Of a stretch of 5,944 bases of DNA, positions 1 through 5,944 are shown in pieces. The position numbers and the translations under genes are program-made. Source of the stretch: DAOMFB01 sp035519355. Its GTDB lineage: Bacteria > Acidobacteriota > Thermoanaerobaculia > UBA5066. The stretch is taken from the NCBI GenBank assembly GCA_035519355.1, contig DATIWM010000242.1, positions 1-5,944 of the forward strand, written 5' to 3'. The notes below the pieces were generated by a model. The model had not been told where the DNA came from, searched no databases, and saw nothing but the letters and a program-made list of their open reading frames with translations. Positions within the stretch are counted from its first letter, which is position 1, and each line of letters opens with the position of its first letter.

Positions 1-669
1 CCCTCCACGTTCGTCATGGCGGGGAACGTGGCCACCGCCGAGGGGACGCGCGACCTCGTCCGCGCGGGCGCCGATTGCGTGAAGATCGGCATCGGGCCCG
101 GCTCCATCTGCACGACGCGCGTGGTGACGGGCGCCGGCGTCCCGCAGATCCACGCGATCCAGGAAGCCGTGCGCGGCGTGGGGAAGAGCGGCGTGCCGCT
201 CGTGGCCGACGGCGGAATCAAGTTCTCCGGGGACGCGACGAAGGCGCTCGCGGCGGGCGCGCAGGCCGTCATGATCGGAAGCCTGTTCGCCGGCACCGAC
301 GAGGCCCCCGGCGAGACCATCCTCTACCAGGGGCGCACGTTCAAGGCGTACCGCGGCATGGGCTCCCTCGGCGCGATGAAGGGGGGCTCGGCGGACCGCT
401 ATTTCCAGGACGCGGCCGACGAGCCGCAGAAGATGGTGCCCGAGGGGATCGAGGGGATGGTCCCGTACAAGGGACCGGTCACGACCCTCCTCGCCCAGAT
501 CACCGGCGGCGTCCGCTCGGGGATGGGGCTGGCCGGGACGCGGACGCTCCGGGAGCTCTCGCGGAAGGCGAAGATGGTGCGGATCACGGCGGCCGGGCTC
601 AAGGAAAGCCACGCCCACGACGTCATCATCACGAAGGAAGCTCCCAATTACAGACGGGAAGAGATCTAG
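1..669 (+). CDS. guaB: IMP dehydrogenase, C-terminal part (5' end outside window)
   Basis: This enzyme oxidises IMP to XMP with NAD+, the first committed step of GMP synthesis, in the cytoplasm. The window holds its last 222 residues; the frame is open to base 1, so the Met at base 16 is internal. Visible landmarks (local numbering) are the catalytic loop GIGPGSICTTR with the nucleophile Cys37, the IMP-phosphate motif DGGIK at 70-74, GSLFAGT at 93-99, the flap start YRGMGSLGAMK at 117-127, the Arg133-Tyr134 dyad of the mobile flap and PEGIEG at 147-152. The ending HDVIITKEAPNY is typical of bacterial GuaB. A bacterial GuaB is about 490 residues, so a little over half, including any CBS domains, lies upstream. 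All key catalytic residues in this part are intact. It converges with the redoxin gene, with only 15 nt between the two stops. Identification is secure. Confidence 0.97.
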   Translation, partial: PSTFVMAGNVATAEGTRDLVRAGADCVKIGIGPGSICTTRVVTGAGVPQIHAIQEAVRGVGKSGVPLVADGGIKFSGDATKALAAGAQAVMIGSLFAGTDEAPGETILYQGRTFKAYRGMGSLGAMKGGSADRYFQDAADEPQKMVPEGIEGMVPYKGPVTTLLAQITGGVRSGMGLAGTRTLRELSRKAKMVRITAAGLKESHAHDVIITKEAPNYRREEI

Positions 670-685
670 CCCGGGCGATCTCCCC
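656..685. terminator. Imperfect inverted repeat between convergent stops, possible bidirectional terminator
   Basis: GAGATC (661-666) pairs with GATCTC (677-682). Inside it GC (669-670) can pair with GC (675-676) around a CCGG loop, and outside it GGG (656-658) can pair with CCC (683-685). Unpaired AA and TA dinucleotides interrupt the left arm. The hairpin contains the guaB TAG and touches the redoxin TAG, so it could end transcripts from both sides. There is no T-tract on either side, so it is not a classical intrinsic terminator, and chance pairing in GC-rich DNA is possible. Confidence 0.35.
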
Positions 686-2001
686 TAGCGGATCCCGATC
701 GCGGTCGCGCCCTCGACCGGAAAGTCGGCCCTCTCCGCGAGAAGGGTCCGGACCTTCTCGTCCCACTCCTTCTTCAGCCGCGCGAAACGCTCTCCGGTGG
801 CGGGGCCGTCGAAGCCGGAGTGGAGGTACACGATCCGGTGCTCCCGGTCGAGGAAGAGCGTCGTCGGGAAGGTGCGGGGCCCCTCGACGCGGGAAAAGAA
901 CGGCGAGGAGGCCGCGTTCTTCGTCGTGCCGGCCCAGAGGATCGGGTAGGTGACGCCGTTGCGCTTCCGAAACTGCGCGACGAGCCGCCGGCCCCGCTCG
1001 ACGTCGTCGAGGTACTCGTAGGTGAAGGCGACCACCTCGAGACCTCTGGCCGCATATCTCGAGGCCAGCTGCTCGAGGACGGGCGCCTCGTCGTGGCAAT
1101 TCGGGCACCACGTCCCCATCGCCGTCAGGATCATCGCCTTCCCCGTGAAGCGCGGGTCCGCGGAAGAGACGGCCTTCCCGTCCAGGTCCGGCAGGGAGAA
1201 GGCGAACGGCCGGGCGGCCTCCCTCGCTTTCGGGCCGGTCTCCTCGCCGATGGAAGCCCGCTTGACGGCTCTCCAGTCGGCCGGCGGGCTCTGGCCCGAA
1301 CGGAACTCGCCGGCCAGGGTCCCGTCCGGAAGCAGCTCGGCGGTGAACCGGTAGACGAAGACGCCATTGAAGACCGTGAGGACGAGCTGCTCCCCGTCGA
1401 AGGTCCCGTGGAGCGGGCCGTAGTCCCCGCTCGCCGTCGCCATCGTCCCGGTCACCGCCGTCCCCTTCTGGGAGAGAAGCGCGGTCACTTTCCCGGTTCC
1501 GCCCCCGGGCTGGGCGATCTCGGCGGCCCAGGTCCCGGCGACCGAGGCCCCCGCCTTCCTCACGGCGGGTGCCGGAGGAGCCGTCCTCGTGGCCGAGAAG
1601 GGAAACTCGCGCGTCCCGGACGCCACGACCCGGGAGAACGTCCCTTCGAGCCCGTCCCCTTTCGGCGTGGCGACGATCTTCCCGTCGTAGTGGGCCATCT
1701 CGAGGGTCAGCGCCGTTCCGTCCCACAGCGCGCCGGTGAAGGGCTCCGACGTCGCGCCGTTGATCAGCGTCGCGGAGAGGGCTCTTCCCTTCCTCGCGAC
1801 GCGCACCTGGAACTCGACGGGGTGGCTCTCGACCGGCGAGACCTTCGCGTACCAGAGGCCGGCCGGATCGAACTCCTCGGCTGGAGTCGCGGCATTCAGC
1901 GCTCCAGATTCCATTCGCAAGACGAACAGGGAAAGCAGGAGAGAGACCGCCCGGAGAATCTTCTGAGAAGAAAATACGGCTTTGGAAAAGCCGAAGCGCA
2001 T
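685..2001 (-). CDS. Exported TlpA/AhpC-type thioredoxin-fold protein with duplicated N-terminal beta domain
   Basis: A 438-residue protein, probably a periplasmic thiol-disulfide reductase. Residues 1-38 look like a signal peptide: basic start, then the hydrophobic stretch VSLLLSLFVL (19-28) and an AlaAla near 37-38. Two beta-rich segments follow, about 46-140 and 152-248, each opening with a Gly-x-Trp (GLW, GTW) and sharing a pattern of a DG-L-L strand and a closing GTF/GEF plus basic strand; I read them as diverged copies of one lipocalin-like fold. The thioredoxin domain spans about 262-415, with active site WCPNC (Cys299, Cys302) and a probable cis-Pro379 in TFPTT. The CxxC and cis-Pro are intact, so redox activity is likely; the partner is unknown. 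The ATG at 2001 has no Shine-Dalgarno within 15 nt, but it gives the complete signal peptide. The next ATG (residue 30) would remove the hydrophobic core. The role of the N-terminal domains is unknown. Confidence 0.88.
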   Translation of the reverse strand: MRFGFSKAVFSSQKILRAVSLLLSLFVLRMESGALNAATPAEEFDPAGLWYAKVSPVESHPVEFQVRVARKGRALSATLINGATSEPFTGALWDGTALTLEMAHYDGKIVATPKGDGLEGTFSRVVASGTREFPFSATRTAPPAPAVRKAGASVAGTWAAEIAQPGGGTGKVTALLSQKGTAVTGTMATASGDYGPLHGTFDGEQLVLTVFNGVFVYRFTAELLPDGTLAGEFRSGQSPPADWRAVKRASIGEETGPKAREAARPFAFSLPDLDGKAVSSADPRFTGKAMILTAMGTWCPNCHDEAPVLEQLASRYAARGLEVVAFTYEYLDDVERGRRLVAQFRKRNGVTYPILWAGTTKNAASSPFFSRVEGPRTFPTTLFLDREHRIVYLHSGFDGPATGERFARLKKEWDEKVRTLLAERADFPVEGATAIGIR

Positions 2002-2073
2002 GTCGCGAGCTTAACGCGGGCCCGTGACCTCTTCACCTTCGAAGAAATCTCTCTCGTCGTCCCTGGCTGTCTC
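2002..2073. other. 72-nt gap between the radical SAM and redoxin genes
   Basis: This is the only sizeable non-coding stretch in the window. It is less GC-rich than the genes around it and holds an 8-bp palindrome CTTCGAAG at 2037-2044. I see no convincing -35/-10 pair, no hairpin followed by a T-run, and no Shine-Dalgarno close to the redoxin ATG. The nearest purine-rich motif, on the - strand, is more than 20 nt upstream of that ATG. It could carry a redoxin promoter or simply be an operon spacer. Confidence 0.3.
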
Positions 2074-3519
2074 TCACGCCGCCTCAGGCTCGGGGAGAGT
2101 CCGGATCGCTTTCGCGCGGCACGCGGCCCGGTGCTCGTCGAGATAGGCGCCCGCCTTCATCATCCGCTGGGTTCGGTGGAGGATCCGGGCGAGATAGGCC
2201 ATCTTCGACGGCCGGACCTGCCTCAACCATTGGAAGATCGACTTGTCCCCGCCGAGGTTCAGGATCGACCGCCGCCAGGTCTCGGCGTAGAGCTCGAAGA
2301 ACCGCTCGGCCCCGAGCCGCGGCTCCCAGAGAAGATGGTGCATGTCGTACTTGAACCAAGGCTGCCCATCGAGGACCGGCGACAGCTCGTCGAAGAGGGC
2401 GGTGCCGGGGAGCGGCGTCAGGATGGTGTAGCCCGCCCGCTGGAAGCCGTGGCGCGCCACGAAGTCCCAGAGGTCGTGGAAGTCCGACTCCTCCCAGTCG
2501 GGGTCGACGAGAAAATTGCCGGTCACGCCGTAGCGGACCGAACGGGCGACGCGGGCGGCCTCGAGGGTCTCGCGGACGGAGAGGTCTTTCTTCACCTTGT
2601 CGAGGACCTCGCCGGTCGCCGCCTCCAGCCCGAAGAAGATGTCGAAATCCTCGGCGAGCTCTCGCCACGCCTCGAGGAGATCGGGGTTCCGGGCCACGAT
2701 GTCGGTGCGGCTCTGCGCGAGAATCCAGCGCTTTCTGATTCCCCGCCTTTTCAGCGCGTCGGCCAGCTCCCGGCTTCTCTCCGGCGGGTTCCAGAAGAGG
2801 TCGTCGACGACGAAGACGTTCGGGCCGGTCGCTGCGAAGTCCTCCACGACGGCTCCGACGGACCGCTCGCGGAAAGACCGGTCGTAGAGCTGCCAGACGG
2901 AGCAGAAGCTGCAGCGGAACGGGCACCCGCGGGCCGTCTCGATCGTCCAAGCCGGCTTGAAAAGAAGGCATTGGTAGCCGGATCGCCACCTTCCGACGAG
3001 GTCCCGCGCCGGGAGCGGCACGGCGTCGAGTGGGGTTCGCCCGGGGGGCAGGCCGGTCTCCACCCACTCCCCCTCGCGGTTCAGGAGGAGCCCCGGCACG
3101 CCGGACAGGGAGGCCTTCCGTTCCAGCGCCGTCACGACGGCGGGAACGATCTCCTCCCCGTCGTCGACGCAAATCGCGTCGATCGACGCGTCCCGAAGCG
3201 GCGCCGGGTAGGCCGCGGCAGCGTGCCCGCCGGCGAGGAGGAAGGTCTCCGGCGAGATCCTCTTCACCTTCCGGGCCACGTCCACCACGCGGTCGTACTC
3301 GAGAGCATGCATCCCGGCGACGCCGACCAGCTCCGGCCGGACTTTTCGCATCCACCGTGTCAGGCTCCCACCGAACCGAAGGTCGACGAGACAGACGTCG
3401 TCGCCGCGCTTCCGGAGAGCCGCGCCGATGTACTCCATCCCGAGCGGCTCGGCCCGGAAGAAGGGGCCGAGGCCGAATCGCTCGTTCCCGGGGTCCGGGC
3501 GGACGAGAAGAACTCTCAT
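2074..3519 (-). CDS. B12-binding-domain radical SAM protein, HpnR-like
   Basis: A 481-residue class B-type radical SAM enzyme: an N-terminal Rossmann-like cobalamin-binding domain (about 1-135, opening MRVLLVRPDPG, with AGGHAA at 96-101 and DDGEE at 119-123) and a radical SAM barrel (about 185-400). Cys199, Cys203 and Cys206 form the CxxxCxxC that binds the 4Fe-4S cluster in RGCPFRCSFCS. No DxHxxG motif is present, so base-off, His-off cobalamin is expected. Features such as FVVDD (236-240), DPDWEE (339-344), LTPLPGT (367-373) and a final YDMHHLLWEPRLGAERF block recall, from memory, the hopanoid C-3 methylase HpnR group. The substrate is therefore perhaps a lipid, but no hopanoid genes lie in the window and methyl transfer is inferred. 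The start at 3519 overlaps the rarA stop as ATGA. The frame stays open upstream, but that extension is Arg-rich, lacks domain-like sequence and lies over rarA. No strong Shine-Dalgarno precedes the ATG, which suggests translational coupling to rarA. Confidence 0.88.
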   Translation of the reverse strand: MRVLLVRPDPGNERFGLGPFFRAEPLGMEYIGAALRKRGDDVCLVDLRFGGSLTRWMRKVRPELVGVAGMHALEYDRVVDVARKVKRISPETFLLAGGHAAAAYPAPLRDASIDAICVDDGEEIVPAVVTALERKASLSGVPGLLLNREGEWVETGLPPGRTPLDAVPLPARDLVGRWRSGYQCLLFKPAWTIETARGCPFRCSFCSVWQLYDRSFRERSVGAVVEDFAATGPNVFVVDDLFWNPPERSRELADALKRRGIRKRWILAQSRTDIVARNPDLLEAWRELAEDFDIFFGLEAATGEVLDKVKKDLSVRETLEAARVARSVRYGVTGNFLVDPDWEESDFHDLWDFVARHGFQRAGYTILTPLPGTALFDELSPVLDGQPWFKYDMHHLLWEPRLGAERFFELYAETWRRSILNLGGDKSIFQWLRQVRPSKMAYLARILHRTQRMMKAGAYLDEHRAACRAKAIRTLPEPEAA

Positions 3520-4880
3520 TTCGGACGCGCCCGCCCGGCACGGAGCCTCTCCCGAAGAGCGCGGACCGCCTCCGCACGCTCCTTGAACCTCGCCTCCTTC
3601 CCCTCGGACGTCGGGCGGTAGTAGACGCGGTCCCGCAGGGAGTCGGGCAGACAGTCGAGGCCGGCCGTCTTCTCCTCGAGGTCGTGCGCGTAGAGATAGC
3701 CCGCCCCATAGCCGGCCTGCTTCATGAGCCGTGTCGGGGCGTTCCGGATCGAGAGCGGCGGCGGCTCGTTCGGGCGCTCGTGGACGTCGCTCACGGCGGC
3801 TCCGTAGGCCGTGTAAAGCGCGTTCGATTTCGGCGCGAGGGACAGGGTGACGACCACCTGGGCGAGCGCGAGCGCTCCCTCCGGCAGTCCGATGAAGTCG
3901 ACGGCGTCGCGCCCGTCGAGAGCGACGCGCAGCGCCCCCGGGTCCGCGAGCCCGACGTCCTCGGACGCGAAGCGGACCAGGCGGCGGGCCACGTAGAGGG
4001 GGTCTTCTCCGGCCTCCAGCATCCGCGCCAGCCAGTAGAGCGCGGCGTCGACGTCCGAGTCGCGAAGCGACTTGTGGAGCGCGGAGATCAGGTTGAAATG
4101 CTCTTCTCCGGACTTGTCGTAGAGAAGGACCTTTCTCCGAAAGAGGTCCTCGAGAAGGGGGACGGAAAGTACCCGGGGTTCTTCGTCGAAGGCGATCTGC
4201 GCGACGGCCGATTCGAGAGCCGTGAGGGCCCTTCGGGCGTCGCCGTCGGCAAATCGTCCTAACCATTCGAAGGAATCCTCATCCGCCGTCACCCGTGCCG
4301 CAAGGCCCCTCTCGGAATCCGCCAACGCCCTCTTCATGAGAACGACGAGGTCCGCTTCCTTCAGGGCCGGCACGATGATCACGCGCAGCCGCGACAGCAG
4401 GGCCCCGTTCAGCTCGAAGGAGGGGTTCTCCGTCGTGGCTCCCACGAGGACGATCGCCCCCGACTCGACGAACGGGAGGAAGGCGTCCTGCTGGGCGCGG
4501 TTGAACCGGTGGATCTCGTCCACGAAGAGAAGCGTCCTCCGGCCGGCCCGCCGGCCGCGGGCGGCCTCCTCCATGACGCCCTTGATCTCCTTGATGCCGG
4601 AGACGACCGCCGAGAAGGCCAGAAACCGCGCCCGGGTCCGGGCCGCGATGATCCGCGCCAGCGTCGTCTTCCCGCTGCCGGGAGGCCCCCAGAAGACGAG
4701 GGACGGCACGCGGTCCTCCGCGATCGCCCGGGCGAGGAACGATTCGGGTCCGACCAGCTCGGGCGGCCCGACGACCTCCGCGAGGTCGCGGGGTCGCATC
4801 CGGTCCGCGAGGGGCGCGTCGGGCGCCGGCGCGCCGGAAGCATTCCGGTTGTCTTCGTCGTCGAAGAGATCGCCGGACAC
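3516..4880 (-). CDS. rarA: Replication-associated recombination protein A (AAA+ ATPase RarA/MgsA)
   Basis: A cytoplasmic clamp-loader-like AAA+ ATPase that acts at stalled replication forks and single-strand/duplex junctions; family members (RarA/MgsA, eukaryotic WRNIP1/Mgs1) associate with SSB. At 454 residues it is full length. Visible motifs are Walker A GPPGSGKT (65-72), Walker B LLFVDE with the following IHRFN (117-127), sensor 1 GATTENPSFELN (147-158), the arginine-finger region LLSRLR (161-166) and sensor 2 GDARRAL (213-219). The C-terminal tetramerisation half is recognisable from HFNLISALHKSLR (261-273), DAALYWLARML and RLVRFASEDVGLADP (300-314). The start is GTG at 4880, chosen for the Shine-Dalgarno GGAGG five bases upstream and for the acidic DLFD opening common in the family. 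It follows the TPR gene after 16 nt, and its TGA overlaps the radical SAM ATG. All ATPase residues appear intact. Confidence 0.96.
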   Translation of the reverse strand: MSGDLFDDEDNRNASGAPAPDAPLADRMRPRDLAEVVGPPELVGPESFLARAIAEDRVPSLVFWGPPGSGKTTLARIIAARTRARFLAFSAVVSGIKEIKGVMEEAARGRRAGRRTLLFVDEIHRFNRAQQDAFLPFVESGAIVLVGATTENPSFELNGALLSRLRVIIVPALKEADLVVLMKRALADSERGLAARVTADEDSFEWLGRFADGDARRALTALESAVAQIAFDEEPRVLSVPLLEDLFRRKVLLYDKSGEEHFNLISALHKSLRDSDVDAALYWLARMLEAGEDPLYVARRLVRFASEDVGLADPGALRVALDGRDAVDFIGLPEGALALAQVVVTLSLAPKSNALYTAYGAAVSDVHERPNEPPPLSIRNAPTRLMKQAGYGAGYLYAHDLEEKTAGLDCLPDSLRDRVYYRPTSEGKEARFKERAEAVRALRERLRAGRARPK

Positions 4881-4885
4881 CCGCC

Positions 4886-4890
4886 CCTCC
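4886..4890 (-). promoter_or_regulatory. Ribosome binding site of rarA
   Basis: On the - strand, GGAGG lies in GGAGGGGCGG directly before the GTG at 4880, with five bases between the GGAGG core and the start codon. It lies inside the 16-nt gap after the TPR stop and supports the GTG as the true start. Confidence 0.7.
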
Positions 4891-4896
4891 GCCTCT

Positions 4897-5610
4897 CTAC
4901 CGGCCGGCCGGCCGCTGCTCGAGCGTCTTCTCCAGCTGGTCGAGGGCCGGGAGTTGCTGGCCGCTCGCCTTCAACCTCGCGAGCAGCTCGCGCGCCTTCG
5001 CCGTCTCCCCCTTGTCGATCCCGAGGACGACGATCTCGTTGAAGGTCGCCTGCCAGTGGCCGGGCTCGACCTTGAGCGCGCGGTCGAACATCGCGAGGGC
5101 CTTGTCGAAGTCGCCGAGGCTCCGGTAGGAGACGCCCAGGTCGGTCAGGATGTTCGGATCCTCTCCCAAGACCCTGAGCGCCCGCTCGTAGGCGTCCGCG
5201 GCGAGCCGCCAGTCTTCCGCATCGTAGGCGGTGTTCCCGAGCTGCACGAGCAGGTCCCCGTTCCCGGGGTCCTTCGACAGCGCATTCTCCAGCTCCGTGA
5301 TCCGCTGGCGGAGCGCCGGGTTCATCGAGATCGACGGCGCGCCGCCGCCCGAGCCGGGCAGATCGCGGGTCGCGCCCGCCTGGAAGCCCTGAAGGCCGGC
5401 ATGGGGGTCCGCCGCGGCGACCGCCCCGCCGCGCCCGCTCCGCTCGAGGTAGAGGTAGGCGGCTGCGAAGCCGAGAAGGAGGCCGAGCGCGGCGAAAAGG
5501 ACCCGGTCCCCCCACGCGGGCAGCGCGGCCCGGGACGTCAGGGCCGCCGCGCCCTTCTTCGCGGCCGGCCCGGCGGGGGCGGGGATGTGGTCGTCCTGTT
5601 CCGAGATCAT
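4897..5610 (-). CDS. Membrane-anchored tetratricopeptide repeat protein
   Basis: A 237-residue scaffold-type protein of unknown partner. It has a short polar N-terminus with basic residues (Lys18, Lys19, Arg27, Arg35), one transmembrane helix at about 36-55 (VLFAALGLLLGFAAAYLYL), a Gly/Ala/Pro-rich linker (about 57-97) and helical repeats to the end. Two clear TPR units run about 119-150 (LGNTAYDAEDWRLAADAYERAL core) and 154-184 (LGVSYRSLGDFDKALAMFDRAL core, with Pro-Gly after it). A weaker helical pair lies at about 102-116, and another at 185-214. The layout suggests a signal-anchor protein with the repeats outside the cytoplasm, although charges flanking the helix do not settle topology. 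The architecture resembles the TPR part of CcmI/CycH-like proteins, but no cytochrome c maturation gene is nearby, so no specific role is assigned. The ATG at 5610 is preferred; GTG at 5613 immediately before it is an equally in-frame alternative. It precedes rarA by 16 nt. Confidence 0.85.
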   Translation of the reverse strand: MISEQDDHIPAPAGPAAKKGAAALTSRAALPAWGDRVLFAALGLLLGFAAAYLYLERSGRGGAVAAADPHAGLQGFQAGATRDLPGSGGGAPSISMNPALRQRITELENALSKDPGNGDLLVQLGNTAYDAEDWRLAADAYERALRVLGEDPNILTDLGVSYRSLGDFDKALAMFDRALKVEPGHWQATFNEIVVLGIDKGETAKARELLARLKASGQQLPALDQLEKTLEQRPAGR

Positions 5611-5944
5611 CACTCCTCTCCATCCTCGGGGTCCTTCGCCGGAACGGCGCTCCAGGAACCGGCCACGGCGCCGACGGCCGGGGCGAGCGCGGTCGCCTCC
5701 CAGGTCCCCGTCATTCGTCGCTGAGAGGGAACCACCCTTCCCCAGAACCGGGCGTCCAGACCCCGCTCGCTGTCGATCCGCTCGAGAGAGAGGCGGTCCG
5801 CGACGAGCGTGCCGCGGAACGAACCGCGGAAGCCGCCGTCCATCGTGTAGTCGCCCCAGACGAGCGTCCCGTCCAGCACGAGGCGGAAGACGGCGCGGCG
5901 CGGGCCCGGATTGATCGTGACGTCCCAGCGGCCCGAGAGCGGGT
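5610..5944 (-). CDS. C-terminal part of a beta-rich protein of unknown function (5' end outside window)
   Basis: I do not recognise a named family. The frame is open to the right edge of the window, so the GTG at 5879 is probably internal and at least 110 residues are present. Translation from the edge gives a segment beginning PLSGRWDVTI, with alternating hydrophobic and polar residues and Gly-rich turns (GDYTMDGGFRGSFRGTL, LDARFWGRVV, MTGTWEAT), and ending in the acidic tail DPEDGEE. The pattern GRW ... GDY ... G-F-G-L ... GTW suggests an antiparallel beta-sheet or lipocalin-like barrel, similar in style to the two N-terminal segments of the redoxin encoded at 685-2001. A signal peptide, if any, would lie outside the window. 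Its stop overlaps the TPR start by one base (TGATG), so the two are likely co-translated. Coding is supported by the overlap and by the domain-like sequence; the function is unknown. Confidence 0.75.
   Translation of the reverse strand, partial: PLSGRWDVTINPGPRRAVFRLVLDGTLVWGDYTMDGGFRGSFRGTLVADRLSLERIDSERGLDARFWGRVVPSQRRMTGTWEATALAPAVGAVAGSWSAVPAKDPEDGEE
5614..5621 (-). promoter_or_regulatory. Ribosome binding site of the TPR gene
   Basis: On the - strand the sequence GGAGAGGA is followed by GTGATG. The GGAG core is seven bases from the ATG at 5610 but only four from the GTG at 5613, which favours the ATG. The site lies inside the last codons of the upstream gene, whose TGA (5612-5610) shares its A with the ATG. 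Confidence 0.6.

Noticed and set aside
75..953. A + strand frame running through guaB in another phase
   Set aside because: It is almost entirely Arg/Gly/Asp/Pro and conflicts with the intact IMP dehydrogenase frame.
820..3621. A 933-codon open frame on the + strand opposite the redoxin and radical SAM genes
   Set aside because: Its translation is Arg/Gly/Pro/Glu-rich with no domain-like pattern, and it lies opposite two genes with clear active-site motifs. Long antisense frames are common in high-GC DNA.
2084..3709. A 541-codon open frame on the - strand overlapping the radical SAM gene
   Set aside because: Low-complexity Arg/Gly/Pro translation, out of frame with the enzyme that carries the CxxxCxxC motif.
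3520..4266. A 249-residue upstream extension of the radical SAM frame
   Set aside because: The extension overlaps rarA in another frame, is Arg-rich and lacks recognisable sequence. The ATG at 3519 starts exactly at the cobalamin-domain opening.
4539..4562. GC-rich inverted repeat (CCGGCC and GGCCGG units) inside rarA as a regulatory hairpin
   Set aside because: It encodes an Arg/Gly-rich loop of RarA, and such repeats arise readily from CGG/GGC codons; there is no independent sign of function.
4222..5724. A 500-codon + strand frame opposite rarA and the TPR gene
   Set aside because: Composition is typical of a shadow frame, and the opposite strand carries complete AAA+ motifs and TPR repeats.
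1..5944. A search for a mobile element, CRISPR array or defence system
   Set aside because: I saw no spaced direct repeats, transposase or integrase motifs, terminal inverted repeats or tRNA-like ends. RarA and a lone radical SAM enzyme do not by themselves indicate a defence island.

Overview
The window is dense, high-GC bacterial chromosome with six protein genes and almost no intergenic space. I see no RNA gene, CRISPR array, insertion sequence or other mobile element. Heavy G/C use at third codon positions, frequent GTG starts, a signal-peptide TlpA-type redoxin and single-pass TPR proteins suggest a Gram-negative, high-GC lineage. Acidobacteriota or a similar soil/sediment phylum would fit, but this is a guess from style: the sequence carries no decisive taxonomic marker.

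Layout. On the + strand, the left edge (1-669) holds the C-terminal half of IMP dehydrogenase (guaB). Everything else is on the - strand and is transcribed from right to left, converging on guaB. In transcription order it is: (a) the 3' end of a gene encoding a beta-rich secreted-type domain (5944 to 5610, cut by the window edge); (b) a membrane-anchored TPR protein (5610 to 4897), whose start overlaps the previous stop as TGATG; (c) rarA, an AAA+ replication-recombination ATPase (4880 to 3516), after a 16-nt gap and with a clear Shine-Dalgarno; (d) a B12-binding-domain radical SAM enzyme that looks most like the HpnR hopanoid C-3 methylase group (3519 to 2074), coupled to rarA by an ATGA overlap; (e) after a 72-nt gap, an exported TlpA/AhpC-type thioredoxin-fold protein with two N-terminal beta-domain copies (2001 to 685). 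The stops of guaB and the redoxin are 15 nt apart, and an imperfect inverted repeat spans that gap.

How the genes fit together. Overlaps and short gaps suggest genes a to d form one operon, with the redoxin either included or transcribed from the 72-nt gap. The functions are mixed: purine synthesis (guaB, separate strand), replication-fork maintenance (rarA), radical chemistry on an unknown and possibly lipid substrate (radical SAM), and envelope proteins (TPR, beta-domain protein, redoxin). The most distinctive observations are the translational coupling of rarA to a cobalamin radical SAM enzyme, and a beta-rich domain duplicated in front of a TlpA-type thioredoxin, with a similar-looking domain at the other end of the cluster. 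I found no convincing evidence of a defence or mobile system.
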